Source: an uncultured Bacteroides sp. | GTDB taxonomy: Bacteria > Bacteroidota > Bacteroidia > Bacteroidales > Bacteroidaceae | DNA length: 64,000 bases | Assembly: GCF_958445495.1 (NCBI RefSeq) | Contig: NZ_CAUCSQ010000003.1 | Span: 62,001 to 126,000, forward strand | Reading direction: 5' to 3' | Shown here: positions 63,650 to 64,000 of the stretch, one piece after another | How the letters are laid out: every line of letters starts with the position of its first letter | Position numbering within the stretch: position 1 is the stretch's first letter | Position numbers and translations under genes: made by a program | The notes under the pieces: model-generated | Database searches by the model: none | Seen by the model: the letters and a program-made list of their open reading frames with translations, nothing else | What the model was told of the DNA's origin: nothing

Positions 63650-64000
63650 ATGTCGATATGGAGCAAACTCATAGGATTCAGAAATTCTGAGGACACACAT
63701 AATGTCATCAGCAATAAAACCGCATCTACTATACCATACGATGCTTCACACTATGCTATAGTAGATGTTGAAGTCAGTTTGCAAGATTATAAAATCCATG
63801 ACATCGGGGCGCTCCGTTATGACGGTTCAATCTATCATAAAGCTTCGAAAGAGGAACTCTTTGAATTTCTTAGTGATACGGACTATATTTGCGGACATAA
63901 TATCATCCATCATGATGCCAAATATCTGTTTGCGGACAAAACATATCGCTGGATTTTGGTCGACACACTTTATCTCTCACCCCTATTATTTCCGGAACGC
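63650..64000 (+). CDS. DnaQ-like exonuclease domain protein, N-terminal part (runs off window)
   Basis: 117 codons are visible and the frame is open to the window end. MSIWSKLIGFRN is followed by YAIVDVEVSLQDYKIHDIGAL, where Asp-x-Glu matches exonuclease motif I, and by TDYICGHNIIHHDAKYLF, matching motif II (N-x-x-x-H-D). WILVDTLYLSPLLFPE continues the DEDDh fold. In Bacteroides, long proteins of this start carry a RecQ-like helicase domain after the exonuclease (recollection); the rest lies outside this window. Confidence 0.75.
   Translation, partial: MSIWSKLIGFRNSEDTHNVISNKTASTIPYDASHYAIVDVEVSLQDYKIHDIGALRYDGSIYHKASKEELFEFLSDTDYICGHNIIHHDAKYLFADKTYRWILVDTLYLSPLLFPER

Overview
The window is a piece of a Bacteroides-type chromosome. 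The evidence is a SusC/SusD pair, Bacteroides -7 boxes of the form TAnnTTTG, an UpxY-type capsule antiterminator behind an invertible promoter, fimbrillin-like lipoproteins, an ECF sigma operon and a DUF4250 gene. The species cannot be named from the sequence alone. No rRNA, tRNA, CRISPR array or insertion sequence was seen.

Region 1 (1-15339, plus strand) is a glycosaminoglycan polysaccharide utilization locus. Its order is SusC (cut by the window edge), SusD, GH88 unsaturated glucuronyl hydrolase, heparinase II/III-type lyase (PL12-like), Ser-type sulfatase, Tat-signalled DUF3604 protein, ROK sugar kinase, MFS permease and a DUF4962/heparinase-type lyase (PL15-like). From memory this is the order of one arm of the B. 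thetaiotaomicron heparin/heparan sulfate locus (BT4660 down to BT4652). Glycan fragments would be imported, cut to unsaturated disaccharides, desulfated, hydrolysed, and the amino sugar phosphorylated.

Region 2 (15319-51308, minus strand) is a very long capsular/exopolysaccharide locus read leftward. It starts with a long UpxY regulator. Next come a HAD protein, an Fe-S/acetyltransferase fusion, an ACP-SDR-KASIII-aldo/keto reductase cassette, a Wzx flippase, a pyruvyltransferase, many glycosyltransferases, UDP-galactopyranose mutase, a Wzy polymerase and the initiating sugar transferase. Then follows a PqqD / nucleotidyltransferase / HprK-like kinase trio, Wza and Wzc. Beyond Wzc lie a 67-residue peptide gene, two fimbrillin-like lipoproteins (one with what looks like a catalytically dead PI-PLC domain), an OmpA protein, a SipW/S26-like peptidase and an ABC exporter. 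The trio, peptidase, exporter and small peptide together resemble parts of a modified-peptide (RiPP) pathway built into a capsule locus; this is the least ordinary part of the window.

Region 3 (51309-52906) is the phase switch. Two perfect 21-bp inverted repeats (51482-51502 and 51652-51672) flank 149 bp with one good promoter, next to a tyrosine recombinase gene. In the given orientation the promoter points away from the capsule genes, so the sequenced molecule is in the OFF state.

Region 4 (53362-64000) is housekeeping and envelope: endonuclease IV, a LruC-domain lipoprotein behind a 5' hairpin, a ClC-type chloride channel, an ECF sigma operon (sigma, short membrane protein, Spy-like periplasmic protein, large outer-membrane barrel), a 58-residue DUF4250 protein, and the start of a protein with a DnaQ-like exonuclease domain cut by the window end.
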